From: JAXLYE01 sp046351595
GTDB taxonomy: Bacteria > Myxococcota_A > Polyangia > Palsa-1104 > JAEUJZ01
Direction: 5' to 3'
Assembly (NCBI GenBank): GCA_046351595.1
Contig: JAXLYE010000014.1
Coordinates: forward strand, 21,563-85,562
Length of the DNA stretch: 64,000 nucleotides
Each line of letters starts with the position of its first letter. The stretch's first letter is position 1. This document shows positions 10,285 to 18,851 of this stretch, piece by piece. Below the pieces are notes generated by a model. That model worked only from the letters and a program-made list of their open reading frames with translations. It had not been told where the DNA came from and did no database searches. A program made the translations under genes and the position numbers.

Positions 10285-11478
10285 ATGCGGAGCGTATTTA
10301 TCTCCAAGGGATCGGTCCTTGCCTCTGTGTTTTCTCTGGTCCTTGCCGGCGCCACCGGCTGCGGCAGCAGCGACGGCACCGAGCCCGCTCAAGGCGGGGG
10401 GCCGGCGCCCGTTCCGGGCAGCCTGAACCTGTACCTCGTCGACGCCATCGTCGAGGACTACCAGGAGCTCAACCTCAACATCCAGAAGGTCGAGGCCGCG
10501 ACCGCATCGCCGACGGGCGGCGAGTCGTGGGTGACGCTGGGGACGCCGAACAAGACCGTCAACGTCCTCAGCCTCGTCGGCGGCAACAACGAGACGCTGG
10601 CCGCCGGGGTGTCGCTGCCGAGCGGCTCGTACGGCAAGCTGCGGCTGCACCTGGGCGCCGACAGCACCGTGCGTACGGCCGAGGGGCTGCAGCCGCTGGT
10701 GCTGCCCGAGGCGCTGGCCCAGGGCATCCTCATCGACGCCGACCTGCACGTCGACGGGCAGGCGGTCACCGACGCGTTCCTGGACTTCGATGCCGCGCGC
10801 TCGATCCAGGTGGTGACCACGGGCGGCGTGAAGAAGTTCATGCTGCACCCGATGGCGCGCGCCGTCGACGCGCGGCGGACCGGCTCGATCTCGGGTCGGC
10901 TCGTCGCGGCCAAGAACGGCGAGGGCCTGGGCGGCGCCGTGGTCTACGCCGAGCGCACCGACATCAACGGCCAGCCCATCGTCGTCCGCAGCACCGTCAC
11001 CAACGCCGACGGCAGCTACACCCTGGATCTGCTGCCGCTCGGCCAGAGCTACTACGTGGTGTCGATGCCCAAGGTCGACTGGAAGGTCTACGACCCGCAG
11101 GCCAGCGCCGCCATCGCGCTCAGCCCCGAGAGCCCGGTCGGCACCTTCAGCGCGACGTTCGCGCAGAACAGCGCCACCGGCGGCATCAACGGCACCATCA
11201 CCCCCGCCGTCGAGGCCGACGAGAACGATCACATCGACCTGGCCGCCGAGCTGCCCGTCGGCGCCGGCAAGCAGCGCTTCGTCGTGCGCACGACCACGCC
11301 GCAGCTGACCTCGCGCGAGAGCTTCCGCTACGACTCGATCCCGTCGGGCTTTTACGGAGTGCAGGTGACGCGCGCCAGCCTGGGCGAGCGCGGCGACACC
11401 CGCCTCTCGTCGATCTACGCGAGCGGCTCGTTCGGCATCGCGGTCTCGGCCACGACGCTGATCAACCTGTCGCTGTGA
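10285..11478 (+). CDS. DUF4382 lipoprotein with carboxypeptidase-regulatory-like domain
   Basis: A 397-residue secreted lipoprotein: signal peptide with lipobox-like ATGC near residue 26, then a DUF4382 domain (about 45-195; begins GSLNLYLVDAIVEDYQ), then a CarboxypepD_reg-like beta-sandwich (about 200-275; ISGRLV...NADGSYTLDLLP) and a second beta-rich region to the end. Such proteins are found on bacterial surfaces; their role is unknown. GGGGGAG lies just before the ATG. It converges on the SulP gene with a 15-bp gap. Confidence 0.75.
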   Translation: MRSVFISKGSVLASVFSLVLAGATGCGSSDGTEPAQGGGPAPVPGSLNLYLVDAIVEDYQELNLNIQKVEAATASPTGGESWVTLGTPNKTVNVLSLVGGNNETLAAGVSLPSGSYGKLRLHLGADSTVRTAEGLQPLVLPEALAQGILIDADLHVDGQAVTDAFLDFDAARSIQVVTTGGVKKFMLHPMARAVDARRTGSISGRLVAAKNGEGLGGAVVYAERTDINGQPIVVRSTVTNADGSYTLDLLPLGQSYYVVSMPKVDWKVYDPQASAAIALSPESPVGTFSATFAQNSATGGINGTITPAVEADENDHIDLAAELPVGAGKQRFVVRTTTPQLTSRESFRYDSIPSGFYGVQVTRASLGERGDTRLSSIYASGSFGIAVSATTLINLSL

Positions 11479-11493
11479 GCGGAGCGCGCCGGC

Positions 11494-13176
11494 TCAGCGC
11501 GCCCGCGGTAGCACGCGCGCGGCCATCGGGTGCGGCGAGAGGCTGGCGTGGCGGTCGATGCCGGTCAGCTCGAGCTGGCGGCCGCCCTCGGAGAAGTCGC
11601 TCTGCAGCTGCGCGAGCTTGACCATCACGGTGTGATCGACGATCGCGGTCTGCGACAGATCCAGCACCACGCGCCGCGCGTCCGCGAGCTCGAGGATGCG
11701 GCGCCGCAGCGACAGCCAGTTGCCGAAGACCGCGGTCCCCAGCACCGCGACCACGTACTCACCGTCGCTGCGCCGCGCGATGTTGAGCCGCGGCGGCAAG
11801 AGCAGCCCGACCGGGATGCCGCGCAGGATGCACAGGAGCAGCCCCATCGCCATGCCCGCGCCGATGCCGACCAGGAGATCGGTCGCCAGCGTCGCGACGA
11901 TCGTGGTCAGAAAGACGATGAACTCATCGCGGCCGACCTGGTAGGTGTGCACAAACTCCTTCGGCGAGGCCAGGCGCAGGCCGGTGTAGACCAGCATCGC
12001 GGCCAGCGCCGCCAGCGGCACCTGCCGCAAGAGGTGCGGCAAGAGCGCCACGAAGCCGAGCAGGAACAGGCCGTGGAACAGGTTGGCCAGGCGGCTCTTG
12101 GCGCCGTTGTTCAGGTTCGCGGAGCTGCGCACGATCTCCGAGATCATCGGCAGGCCGCCGATCATCCCCGCCAGCGTATTGCCGACGCCGATGGCGAGCA
12201 GGTCGCGGTTCATGTCGGTGCGCCGGCGCAGCGGGTCGAGCAGGTCGATGGCCTTGGCCGAGAGCAGCGACTCGAGGCTGCCGACCAGCGCGAACATCAC
12301 GACGTACTTGATTCCGACCGGCGTCAGCACGCCCGCGAACGACGGGAACGTGACCGCGGACAAGAGGTTCGTCGGCACCTGCACCAGGTACTTCGGGTTG
12401 ACGACGTAGTCGTGGTGGAAGACGGTGTAGACGTGCTCGTGCGACAGGTCGAAGGCGCGCGCGAGCGGCACCGCGACCAGCAGCACCACCATCGGCGCCG
12501 GGATGCGCCGCACCGCCGCCCACGGCAGCCGCGGCATGCCGAACAGGATGAGCAGGCTGATGCCGCCGATGATCGCGACCTCGGGGTTCAGGCGGGCCAG
12601 GCTCTGCGGCACCTCGGCGAGCAGGCCGAGCGGCGCCTTGGCGAGCGGCGTCACGCCGAGCAGCGTGTGCAGCTGCTTGGAGCAGATGATGATGCCGATG
12701 GCCGCGAGCATGCCGTGCACCGCCGCCGACGGGAACAGCTCGCCGAGGATGCCGGTGCGCAACAGGCCGAACAGGATCTGGATGACACCCGCGACCACGC
12801 ACACGCCGAGCGCCAGCTTGTAGCCGAGCACCAGGTCACCGTGGCCGAGCTCCTGCACCGCGCCGAGCGCGATCACGATGAGGCCGGCCGCCGGTCCCTT
12901 GATCGTCAGCGCCGAGTTCGAGATCAGGTAGCCGGTGACGCCGCCGATGATCGCGGTGAACACACCCGCGATCGGCGGGAATCCGCTGGCCATCGAGATG
13001 CCGAGGCACAGCGGCAGCGCGATCAGGAAGACGAGGAAGCCGGACAGGATGTCCGCGCGCAGAGCGCCCTTGCCGTCGGCCCGCGCCGTCTGGCTCGGCG
13101 GCGTCGCCGAAGCCGCTCGATCGGCAGCGGCGGCCGGCTCGGGCGAGGGAATTCGTTCAATTGGGGTTGCGCTCAC
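11494..13176 (-). CDS. SulP-family anion transporter with STAS domain
   Basis: A 560-residue membrane protein. About ten to twelve hydrophobic helices (residues 40-430) include the SulP signature region SALTIKGPAAG. A C-terminal STAS domain (about 465-550) contains VVLDLSQTAIVDHTVM. The family exchanges sulfate, bicarbonate, chloride or related anions; the substrate cannot be set from sequence. GTG at 13176 is chosen because GGAGG lies six bases upstream; the frame is open another 71 codons upstream but without export or family features. The GST gene lies upstream on the same strand, separated by about 330 bp. Confidence 0.85.
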   Translation of the reverse strand: MSATPIERIPSPEPAAAADRAASATPPSQTARADGKGALRADILSGFLVFLIALPLCLGISMASGFPPIAGVFTAIIGGVTGYLISNSALTIKGPAAGLIVIALGAVQELGHGDLVLGYKLALGVCVVAGVIQILFGLLRTGILGELFPSAAVHGMLAAIGIIICSKQLHTLLGVTPLAKAPLGLLAEVPQSLARLNPEVAIIGGISLLILFGMPRLPWAAVRRIPAPMVVLLVAVPLARAFDLSHEHVYTVFHHDYVVNPKYLVQVPTNLLSAVTFPSFAGVLTPVGIKYVVMFALVGSLESLLSAKAIDLLDPLRRRTDMNRDLLAIGVGNTLAGMIGGLPMISEIVRSSANLNNGAKSRLANLFHGLFLLGFVALLPHLLRQVPLAALAAMLVYTGLRLASPKEFVHTYQVGRDEFIVFLTTIVATLATDLLVGIGAGMAMGLLLCILRGIPVGLLLPPRLNIARRSDGEYVVAVLGTAVFGNWLSLRRRILELADARRVVLDLSQTAIVDHTVMVKLAQLQSDFSEGGRQLELTGIDRHASLSPHPMAARVLPRAR

Positions 13177-13509
13177 GGGAGTCCTCCACTGCGGATGGAC
13201 CCACGGTAGCCCAGCGTTCCGCGGGCTCTGGACCCGGTCTTTAGGGAGTCCCCGGATGGAGACGATTCCGAACCGTAGCGCTACGCGGCGCGCGCCCGCC
13301 CGCTCGAACTCTTCCGTCGCTGTTCCGGCCGACCGGAGCGCGCGATGCGGCGCTGCCGGCGTCGGCAGGACGCACAACATGAAGATCAATTAATAAAGAC
13401 TTAACAGTGCGTCGGAGCAGGCCGCCCCGACGGTGAACGGGGCAGGCGCCTGCTCGTTTGTGAGGGCGGGCGGGGCGAGGGCCGGGTGTTCACCGGGTGC
13501 GGACCGCGG
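13177..13509. promoter_or_regulatory. gene-free region upstream of the SulP gene
   Basis: These 333 bases separate the end of the GST gene from the SulP start. The only notable feature is an AT-rich patch at about 13380-13405, unusual in this GC-rich DNA, which could hold the SulP promoter. No hexamers can be assigned firmly. Confidence 0.35.
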
Positions 13510-14118
13510 CTACTTCAGCAGACCCTCGGCCTTGAGCGCCGCCTGCACCGCCGGGCGCGCCGCGACACGAGCCTGGTACTCCTTGAGCTGCGGCCAGCGC
13601 TCGAGATCGACCTTCACGTAGTCCGTCCACGACAGCACCGTGAACAGGTACGCGTCCGCGACGGTGAACTGATCACCGGAGAGGAACTGCTTGCCGGCGA
13701 GCTGCTGGACCAGGTAGTCGAAGCGGCTGGCGAGACGCTCCTTGACCATCTCTTTGTAATCGGCGGAGATCTTCGGGTTGAACAGGGGGCTGAACTGCTT
13801 GTGCAGCTCGGTCGAGATGAAGTTCAGCCACTCCTGCAGCCGGTAGCGCGGCAGCGTCCCCGCGGGCGGCACCAGGTTGCTCTCCGGCCGCTGATCCGCC
13901 AGGTACTGTACGATCGCCGGACCCTCGGTCAGGATCTCGCCGTTGTCGATCTGCAGCGCCGGCACGTAGCCCTTGGGGTTGATGGTGTTGAAGTCGACGC
14001 CGCTCTTGGTGGTCTTCTTGCCGAGGTCCACGCGCTCCAGCGCGATGTCGAAGCCGGCCTCGCGGGCGACGATGTGCGGCGAGAGCGAGCAGGCACCAGG
14101 CGAGTAATAGAGCTTCAT
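13510..14118 (-). CDS. glutathione S-transferase, beta-class-like
   Basis: A 202-residue protein: N-terminal thioredoxin-like domain (MKLYYSPGACSLSPH, cis-Pro motif YVPAL, then TEGPAIVQYLAD) and an all-helical C-terminal domain with the N-capping motif FTVADAYLFT. The Cys of GACSLSPH is at the position of the catalytic Cys10 of beta-class GSTs. It conjugates or reduces substrates with glutathione; the natural substrate is unknown. ATG 14118 has AAAGGA upstream. A short upstream in-frame extension is unlikely. Confidence 0.9.
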   Translation of the reverse strand: MKLYYSPGACSLSPHIVAREAGFDIALERVDLGKKTTKSGVDFNTINPKGYVPALQIDNGEILTEGPAIVQYLADQRPESNLVPPAGTLPRYRLQEWLNFISTELHKQFSPLFNPKISADYKEMVKERLASRFDYLVQQLAGKQFLSGDQFTVADAYLFTVLSWTDYVKVDLERWPQLKEYQARVAARPAVQAALKAEGLLK

Positions 14119-14314
14119 CTGGGGAGGTCCTTTCACGCGGGTTTCCGCAAGTCGTGCGGAGTCAGAGGGCCAGAGACAGGACGTCTCGGATCGCGCTAGA
14201 ACCTAGGTCCGCACCCGCCGCGCGGCAACGGGTGTTTGTGCAGGATTGCGAGGGCGCAGGGTCGCTCGGCGTATCATCAGGTCAACACGGGGCCAACAAG
14301 GGGCCAAAGAGGCC

Positions 14315-15235
14315 ATGGGCAGCATGGGTACCAAAGGATCCAACGAACCGACGGAGCCGAGCGGGCACGCCGCGCCGGAGTCGCTGCGCCTCGTGACGCT
14401 GAACATCTGGGCCAACCGGCCGCCGTGGCCCGAGCGCGGGCGCCTGATCCGCGAGGGCCTGCGCCGCGAGTCTCCCGACGTGGTGGCGCTGCAGGAGGTG
14501 CTGCGCCCGCAGGGGCACGGCACGTCGCAGGCCGACGAGATCGCGCAGGGGCTGGGCTACCGCGTCGCCTTCAGCCGCGCGTGCCACATCGAGAAGCCGT
14601 TCCCTTCGGAGTTCGGCAACGCGCTGCTCAGCCGCTTCCCGCTGCGCGAGCACCGCACCGAGCCGCTGCCGACGCCCGAGGAGCTCGAGCCTCGCTCCCT
14701 TCTATACGCGCTGCTGAGCGTGCGCGTGGGCCTGCTGCCGGTGTTCGTCACGCACCTGACGTGGGAGCCGCAGCACCAGCCCGTGCGCGAGCGGCAGCTC
14801 CGCTTCATCTGCGACTACATCGCGCACGAGCTGTCGCTGCTGCCGCAGCGTGTGCCCGCGCACGTGCCCATCCTGCCGCCGATCCTGATGGGCGATCTGA
14901 ACGCAATCCCCGAGACCGCCGAGGTCCGGCTGCTGACCGAGCCTGCGCCCGGCGCCGACGGTCAGTCCGTGACCGCGCCGCGCTTCGTCGATGCCTGGCA
15001 GGTCGCCGGCGGCCCCGGCCCCGGCTTCACCTTCGCCGAGAGCAACCCGTACACCCGCAAGCACGGCCAGGGCCTCAACGAGCGCATCGACTATGTCTTC
15101 ATCGGCCAGCCGCCCGGCGACGTCCGCCTCCGCGCCCGCCGCGCCGCGCTGTGCATGGATCAGCCCGAGGGCGACGTGTTCCCCTCGGATCACTACGGCG
15201 TCGTGGCCGACCTGTCGATCGAGCGGAGCGGCTAG
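14315..15235 (+). CDS. endonuclease/exonuclease/phosphatase (EEP) family hydrolase
   Basis: A 306-residue protein with the EEP set of motifs: TLNIWANRP (metal/Asn), QEV (Glu), GDLNAIPE (Asp/Asn), ERIDYVF and the C-terminal SDHYGVVADL (Asp/His). This is a Mg-dependent phosphodiesterase fold shared by exonuclease III, sphingomyelinases and inositol phosphatases; there is no obvious signal peptide. ATG 14315 is taken; ATG 14324 is an alternative and neither has a strong Shine-Dalgarno. Its stop codon lies in the first copy of a 26-bp triple repeat. Confidence 0.75.
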   Translation: MGSMGTKGSNEPTEPSGHAAPESLRLVTLNIWANRPPWPERGRLIREGLRRESPDVVALQEVLRPQGHGTSQADEIAQGLGYRVAFSRACHIEKPFPSEFGNALLSRFPLREHRTEPLPTPEELEPRSLLYALLSVRVGLLPVFVTHLTWEPQHQPVRERQLRFICDYIAHELSLLPQRVPAHVPILPPILMGDLNAIPETAEVRLLTEPAPGADGQSVTAPRFVDAWQVAGGPGPGFTFAESNPYTRKHGQGLNERIDYVFIGQPPGDVRLRARRAALCMDQPEGDVFPSDHYGVVADLSIERSG

Positions 15236-15298
15236 CGCGGCTCGGCGAACGGAGCGGCTAGCGCGGCTCGGCGAGCGGAGCGGCTAGCGCGGCTCCGG
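15221..15298. repeat. 26-bp tandem repeat, three copies, across a convergent gene junction
   Basis: The unit begins GAGCGGAGCGGCTAGCGCGG and recurs at 15221, 15247 and 15273 with one or two differences. Each copy carries GGCTAGC, which gives a stop codon (TAG) on both strands. The EEP gene ends in copy one and the opposing hypothetical gene ends in copy three. Confidence 0.9.
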
Positions 15299-15937
15299 CT
15301 TCTTCAGCGGGCGCGTCGACACCACCGGGCCGGGGGGCTTGGGGGCGCCGGCGGCACCGGGCTCCGGGACGAGGGCGTTGTGCTGCACGAGCTGCGCGAC
15401 GCCCTCGAGGCCGGGGCCGAGGGCGGCGCCCTGCTCGTCGCTGCGCATCGAGACGCGGTGCAGCGTGCGCTGCCGCAGATCCGCGGCCTCGCGCACCAGG
15501 TAGCGCAGCGCGAAGTCGAGATCCGCGGTGAGCAGCGCCTCGGTCGGCAGCGCGCAGCGCAGCTGGTAGCGGCCGCCGGACAGCACGAGCGCACCGAGTG
15601 CCAGCTTGGAGCCGTGCTGCAGCGCGACGACCGGGCTCAGGGCGCGCTCGCCGCAGACCTCGGCGCGCAGGACCAGGAGCGAGCGCTCCAGCCCCTCCAG
15701 GAGCTGGCCGTGCACGGTCTGCACGGTGTGCTCGGGCTGCGCGCCCTGCGACGAGCGGACCGCGACCGGCTTGCGCCCGGCGGGACCGGCGGCCGGGCCC
15801 GCCGACGGGGCGACGGCGCCCGCCGCTGTCGGCGTGCCCCCGTCGACGCGGAAGGCCATCTGGAAGGCCCGCGGCTCGTCGCGCTGCAGCTGGTAGCTGG
15901 CGCGGACGTGAGCCTGGATCTCGTCCCAGCTCGCCAT
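15284..15937 (-). CDS. hypothetical protein
   Basis: A 217-residue soluble protein not assigned to a family. N- and C-terminal parts (about 1-30 and 65-175) look folded; an Ala/Pro-rich linker (35-60) and a Pro-rich tail lie between and after. The alternation of SGGRYQLRCALP and the helical region LDFALRYLVREAADL could fit a YbjN/secretion-chaperone-like fold, but this is only a guess. It starts three bases after the stop of the small upstream gene at 15.94-16.22 kb, so the two are an operon. Confidence 0.6.
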   Translation of the reverse strand: MASWDEIQAHVRASYQLQRDEPRAFQMAFRVDGGTPTAAGAVAPSAGPAAGPAGRKPVAVRSSQGAQPEHTVQTVHGQLLEGLERSLLVLRAEVCGERALSPVVALQHGSKLALGALVLSGGRYQLRCALPTEALLTADLDFALRYLVREAADLRQRTLHRVSMRSDEQGAALGPGLEGVAQLVQHNALVPEPGAAGAPKPPGPVVSTRPLKKPEPR

Positions 15938-15940
15938 GGC

Positions 15941-16222
15941 TCAGGCGCCTGGGCTCAGCGTCCCGACCCGCGCCAGCTTGGCGCCGTAGACCGACTCGAC
16001 GATCGCGTCGAGCTCCGCGGCGAGCGGCGAGTTGTGGAACGGCTCGTACTCGCCGTGCACGTAGCCGCGCAGCCGGCGCAGCGCCTCGGCCCGCCCGTAC
16101 CCGAGCCGACGCAGCAGCGCCGCCTTCTCGCGCAGCTCGCCGCGCCGCATGTCGAGCAGCGCCGACTGCTGGCGGGACACGAGGCTCGTCGGGAGGTTGG
16201 GCTTCAGCCAGTCAAAAGGCAT
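15941..16222 (-). CDS. small hypothetical protein
   Basis: A 93-residue protein beginning MPFDWLKPNLP, rich in Arg, Leu and Ala and probably all-helical. ATG 16222 is chosen; a longer open frame to 16378 looks non-coding. It lies immediately upstream of the 217-residue hypothetical gene (3-bp gap) and is divergent from the zinc-type dehydrogenase with about 120 bp between. No family is recognised. Confidence 0.5.
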   Translation of the reverse strand: MPFDWLKPNLPTSLVSRQQSALLDMRRGELREKAALLRRLGYGRAEALRRLRGYVHGEYEPFHNSPLAAELDAIVESVYGAKLARVGTLSPGA

Positions 16223-16343
16223 GGTCGTCTCCGTTGCTTTCAGGTCTTGGTTTGTGGGGGCCGCGCACCGCGCCCGCCGTTTCGGCCATGCTACTAGAGT
16301 CGGCGCCCTTTGAAACGCATCCCTGTTCTGATAAACCCTCGGC

Positions 16344-17360
16344 GTGTCGTTGTCCCCGGCTGAAGTCGAAGTGATCATCCATGGCTCCGCTCTCGGAGCC
16401 CACCCCGGGCAGGAGTGCGTCGGCCGGGTCGAGCGTGCCGGCGAGTCGGCCGCTCACCTCGCAGGTCGCAGCGTGCTCATCCCGCGCCTCATCGCGTGCG
16501 GCGAGTGCGAGGCGTGCCGCCGCGGGCGCCTGACCATCTGCAGCGCGCGCACCGAGCGGCCGCGCCGCCCCGTCGAGCGCGAGGTGCTGCCGGCGCGCTT
16601 CCTGCTGCCGCTGGAGCCGCCGTTCGTCGCGACCGCGCCCGAGCCCGCGGCGCTGTGGCCGTACGCGGCGGCGGCCGACGGGCTGCTGGCGCCGTACTCG
16701 GGGCTGGTGCGCGCCGGCGTCACGCCCGGCACGCTGTGCGTCGTGCTCGGCGGCGGCGTGCGCGCGGCGCTGTGCGCGGTCGTGGTCCGTGCGCTCGGCG
16801 GCGTGGCCGTGGTCTGTGCGCCGCGCGCGGACGAGCGCGAGCAGCTCCTGGCCCCGCCCTACCACGCGCACGCGGCGCTCGACCCGGGCGCGCTCGATCC
16901 CGACGCGGCGCGGGCGCAGGTGCGCGAGATCGCGGCGGCGGCCGGGCTGCCGGTGCACGGCGCGGTCCTCGTCGAGACCACCGGCAGCGATGCCGGACGC
17001 GCGCGGGCGCTCGGCATGTCCGAGGCCGGCGGCACCGTGATCCTGCTCTCGCGCGGCCATGTGCTCGCGGACGGGACGGCGCCTCCGTCGGGCGCGCTGG
17101 CCGCGGAGCCGGTCGGCGGACCGGGCCTCACCGGCGTCGCGCTGCTCGAGCGGGTGACCGAGGAGCAGTGCCAGATCCTCGGTGCCGGCGCGCCGCACCC
17201 GGATCTGTTGCCCGAGCTGCTCGCCCTGCTCGATCGCGCGCAGGCCGATCTGTCGACGCTGGTGCGGCCGGTGGACGTCGGCTCGGTCGACGCCGTCATG
17301 GCCGAGCGCCGCGCCGGACTCGCCGCCTCGCTGGCGCTGCCCGTGGTCCGCTTCACCTGA
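16344..17360 (+). CDS. zinc-type medium-chain dehydrogenase-like protein
   Basis: A 338-residue MDR-family protein. The structural zinc signature CGECEACRRGRLTIC (residues about 51-65) and the Rossmann-region sequence VVLGGGVRAAL are visible. The N-terminal GroES-like part is short and begins at a GTG without a clear Shine-Dalgarno, so the start is uncertain. It is followed after 109 bp by a thiolase on the same strand; the pair could act on a beta-hydroxy/keto acyl-CoA or similar, but this is inference. Confidence 0.65.
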   Translation: MSLSPAEVEVIIHGSALGAHPGQECVGRVERAGESAAHLAGRSVLIPRLIACGECEACRRGRLTICSARTERPRRPVEREVLPARFLLPLEPPFVATAPEPAALWPYAAAADGLLAPYSGLVRAGVTPGTLCVVLGGGVRAALCAVVVRALGGVAVVCAPRADEREQLLAPPYHAHAALDPGALDPDAARAQVREIAAAAGLPVHGAVLVETTGSDAGRARALGMSEAGGTVILLSRGHVLADGTAPPSGALAAEPVGGPGLTGVALLERVTEEQCQILGAGAPHPDLLPELLALLDRAQADLSTLVRPVDVGSVDAVMAERRAGLAASLALPVVRFT

Positions 17361-17469
17361 CCCGCGGACCGCGCCAGGGCCGGCACTTGCCGGCGCAGCC
17401 TCGACCTGTGCGACCACCGGGCCACCGGTCGGCTTGAGTTCACAGCGCGGCCTGATAGAGTCGCGGGCC

Positions 17470-18696
17470 ATGGCCACCCAGCAAGCTTTCATCCTCGGGG
17501 CGGTGCGCAGCCCCATTGGCCGCTTCCGCGGCGCGCTGAAGGATGTGCGCCCGGACGATCTCCTGGCGCAGGTCTTCTCGGCGTTGCTGCAGCGGACGCG
17601 CGTGCCCGGCGAGGCAATCGACGACGTCATCGCCGGCTGCGCCAACCAGGCCGGAGAGGACAACCGCAACGTCGCGCGCATGGCGGTGCTGCTCGCCGGC
17701 CTGCCGCAGTCGGTGCCTGGCGTCACCGTGAACCGTCTGTGCGGCTCCGGGCTCGAGGCGGTGCTGATGGCGGCGCGGTCCATCGCCGCGGGCGAGGCCG
17801 AGCTGCTCATCGCCGGCGGCGTCGAGTCGATGACGCGCGCGCCGCTGGTCCAGCCCAAGCCCGACGCCGCGTTCCCAAGCGGCAACGTGACGGTCTACGA
17901 CTCGTCACTCGGCTGGCGCTTCCCCAACCCGCGCATGGCGGCGATGTTCCCGCTGGAGGCGATGGGCGAGACCGCCGAGAACCTGGCCGAGCGCTATGGT
18001 ATTCCGCGCGCCGAACAGGACGCCTTTGCCCTGCGCAGCCACGAGCGGGCGCTGGCCGCGCAGCAGGCCGGGGCCTTTGACGACGAGATCGTGCCCATCG
18101 CGCTGCCGCCGGCCGGCAAGGGCCAGGCGCCGCAGAGCTTCAATCGCGACGAGGGGCCGCGTGCGGACTCGGCGCTGGACAAGCTGGCGAAGCTCGCGCC
18201 GGTGTTCCGCGCCGGGGGCAGCGTGACGGCCGGCAACTCCTCGCCGCTGAACGACGGGGCGGCGGCGCTGCTTATCGGCACCGCCGACAAGGCGCGTGCG
18301 CTCGGCCTCAAGCCGCTCGTGCGAATCGTCGGCGGCGCCGCGGCCGGCGTCGACCCGCGCTACATGGGCATCGGCCCGGTGCCGGCGGTGCGCAAGCTGC
18401 TCGGCCGGCTCGGCGTCAGCCTCGGCGAGCTCGATCGCGTCGAGCTCAACGAGGCCTTCGCGGCGCAGGCGCTGGCGGTGCTGCGTGAGCTGCCCGAGCT
18501 CGATCGCGAGCGGGTCAACCGCCTCGGCGGCGCCATCGCGCTCGGCCACCCGCTGGGCTGCTCGGGGGCGCGCCTGGCCACGACGCTGACCCACGAGCTG
18601 CGCCGCAGCGGCGGGCGCTACGGCCTGGCGACGATGTGCATCGGCGTCGGCCAGGGCATCGCGGCGCTGCTCGAGAACGTCTCCGACCGGCCCTAG
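17470..18696 (+). CDS. acetyl-CoA acyltransferase (thiolase)
   Basis: A 408-residue complete thiolase. The acyl-accepting C91 is in VNRLCGSGLEA, followed by GGVESMTRAP, NEAFAAQAL, H360 in GHPLGCSGAR and the second catalytic C390 in MCIGVGQG. It cleaves 3-ketoacyl-CoA with CoA, or condenses two acyl-CoAs. The ATG at 17470 fits the family N-terminus; an open frame extends upstream inside the preceding gene and is not used. Beta-oxidation versus acetoacetyl-CoA synthesis cannot be decided here. The dehydrogenase gene lies directly upstream. Confidence 0.92.
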   Translation: MATQQAFILGAVRSPIGRFRGALKDVRPDDLLAQVFSALLQRTRVPGEAIDDVIAGCANQAGEDNRNVARMAVLLAGLPQSVPGVTVNRLCGSGLEAVLMAARSIAAGEAELLIAGGVESMTRAPLVQPKPDAAFPSGNVTVYDSSLGWRFPNPRMAAMFPLEAMGETAENLAERYGIPRAEQDAFALRSHERALAAQQAGAFDDEIVPIALPPAGKGQAPQSFNRDEGPRADSALDKLAKLAPVFRAGGSVTAGNSSPLNDGAAALLIGTADKARALGLKPLVRIVGGAAAGVDPRYMGIGPVPAVRKLLGRLGVSLGELDRVELNEAFAAQALAVLRELPELDRERVNRLGGAIALGHPLGCSGARLATTLTHELRRSGGRYGLATMCIGVGQGIAALLENVSDRP

Positions 18697-18851
18697 GCAG
18701 CGACGAGAACGGTGACGGCGACTCGGGCGCTGGCCCGGCCCGACCTCGGGTCCGGAGCGGCCGCGGCGGGGTCATGGAACCCCTCATGCGGGCGCGCCAG
18801 GAGGCCGACTCACTCGCAAATTCTGCCGCAGGCGCCAGAAGTCAACGTGAT

